5,454 bases of DNA from Candidatus Woesearchaeota archaeon (GTDB taxonomy: Archaea; Nanobdellota; Nanobdellia; Woesearchaeales; UBA10216): assembly GCA_023269295.1 (NCBI GenBank), contig JAHFTU010000086.1, forward strand, positions 1 to 5,454, in the 5' to 3' direction. This document shows, in pieces, positions 4,887 through 5,454 of this stretch. The notes below the pieces were generated by a model. It was not told the origin of the DNA. It did not search any database and saw only the letters and a program-made list of their open reading frames with translations. Position 1 is the stretch's first letter, and every line of letters starts with the position of its first letter. Both the position numbers and the translations under genes were made by a program.

Positions 4887-5285
4887 CCTGGCGCCATCCC
4901 TCACATCCTTGTCGGCCTTCTATCTGCTGCAATTGTCCATAAGAAGCACATGCGGCTGGAGTTCAGCATTGCTGTATTCCTTGGAAACCTTCTTCCTGAT
5001 GTAATAAAGTTTGGCATTTCTGCAATTGCTCAGGGCACCCTTAAGGTGTTTTATGTCAAGCAAGACAGTCTCTACCACTCTTTAAATGCAATAACTTACA
5101 ACCCTGGGAACTGGTTCACGTTCGGTTTTTTCGTGCTGCTGCTTGGCACATTCCTCTACCATTATCACGTTATCAAGAAAAAGAAGCTGTGGGAGTACGA
5201 AGAGCTCTATATCTTCCTGCTGCTAGGAATCCTGACCCATCTGGTGATGGACGCGCTGTTTATTGAGAAGGGGCCGTGGTTTTAG
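4884..5285 (+). CDS. Small membrane protein, DUF457/YdjM-like metal-dependent hydrolase family
   Basis: The protein has 133 residues and resembles the membrane-bound metal-dependent hydrolase (YdjM/DUF457) family, whose exact substrates are mostly unknown. The pattern visible is PHILVG with His7 at the N-terminus, GNLLPD with Asp39, YHS with His65, and THLVMDAL with His119 and Asp123; these are the likely metal ligands. Hydrophobic segments near 8-18, 27-38, 78-95 and 108-124 suggest several membrane passes. The ATG at 4884 is preferred because PHILVG follows at once as in the family. A TTG at 4857 would add nine residues, all encoded by the palindromic repeat. The gene converges on the peroxiredoxin gene with 3 bp between stops. 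No functional link to the reductase cluster is visible. Family assignment is moderate. Confidence 0.8.
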   Translation: MPGAIPHILVGLLSAAIVHKKHMRLEFSIAVFLGNLLPDVIKFGISAIAQGTLKVFYVKQDSLYHSLNAITYNPGNWFTFGFFVLLLGTFLYHYHVIKKKKLWEYEELYIFLLLGILTHLVMDALFIEKGPWF

Positions 5286-5288
5286 GGC

Positions 5289-5454
5289 CTAAATGCTGGA
5301 AAGCACTTCCTCGCTGTGCCCCTGCGGCTTCACTTTCTCAAACACCTTTGCCACTTTGCCCTTTTCATCGATGATGACAGTAGTTCTCTTGATGCCAAAG
5401 CCGAATATTCCCTTGTCTCCATAGGCGCCGTACTTCTCCGCAACCTCTTTTGTC
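5289..5454 (-). CDS. bcp: Peroxiredoxin of the Bcp/PrxQ type, C-terminal part (cut by window edge)
   Basis: The last 54 residues of a thiol peroxidase that reduces hydrogen and organic peroxides at the expense of thioredoxin-like donors. Visible features are VAEKYGAYG, GFGIKRTTVIIDEKGKVAKV with the conserved arginine that assists the peroxidatic cysteine, and the Bcp ending FEKVKPQGHSEEVLSSI. The peroxidatic cysteine and the thioredoxin-fold N-terminal half lie outside the window, so the subclass (one- or two-cysteine) cannot be told. The TAG stop is three bases from the stop of the convergent membrane-protein gene, leaving no room for separate terminators. Confidence 0.9.
   Translation of the reverse strand, partial: TKEVAEKYGAYGDKGIFGFGIKRTTVIIDEKGKVAKVFEKVKPQGHSEEVLSSI

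Overview
The window looks archaeal, most likely from a small-genome, DPANN-type lineage, though I cannot name the taxon. The reasons are a BRE/TATA-like promoter (TTTAAATA) in place of a sigma-type promoter, a Shine-Dalgarno motif ahead of the large gene, very tight gene packing, and an intein in a B12-dependent ribonucleotide reductase. A bacterial origin is not excluded, especially because nrdR is mainly a bacterial gene.

Most of the window (1-4558, minus strand) is one four-gene cluster for deoxynucleotide synthesis. It reads, in transcription order: nrdJ (class II, adenosylcobalamin-dependent ribonucleotide reductase, interrupted by a 145-residue mini-intein), a 40-residue six-cysteine zinc-ribbon protein resembling the C-terminal tail of NrdJ, a PduO-type ATP:cob(I)alamin adenosyltransferase, and nrdR (ribonucleotide reductase repressor, cut by the window edge). 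The logic is self-contained: PduO makes the cofactor, NrdJ uses it, the zinc ribbon may serve the redox tail of NrdJ, and NrdR should control the cluster. The nrdJ leader supports this. Below a TATA box lie two NrdR-box-like 16-mers whose centres are 33 bp apart, followed by a Shine-Dalgarno sequence.

Positions 4559-4883 form a 325-bp divergent intergenic region. It holds the nrdJ promoter, the NrdR boxes, several AT-rich TATA candidates and two copies of a short palindromic repeat. The plus-strand gene 4884-5285 encodes a small membrane protein resembling DUF457/YdjM-type membrane-bound metal-dependent hydrolases. It converges, with a 3-bp gap, on the C-terminal part of a Bcp/PrxQ peroxiredoxin (minus strand, 5289 to the edge).

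The least expected element is a dispersed repeat family with four copies: 169-202, 955-1039, 4703-4732 and 4855-4886. Each has ACC(C)TTTT / AAAAGG(G)T arms around a short loop, a GATTGA-type flank on one side and TCATG on the other. Two copies end exactly on the start codon of a gene. A third lies between two 15-bp direct repeats and appears to have split an ancestral pduO/nrdR ATGA overlap. The longest copy carries an extra pair of hairpins. These repeats may be small mobile or regulatory elements.
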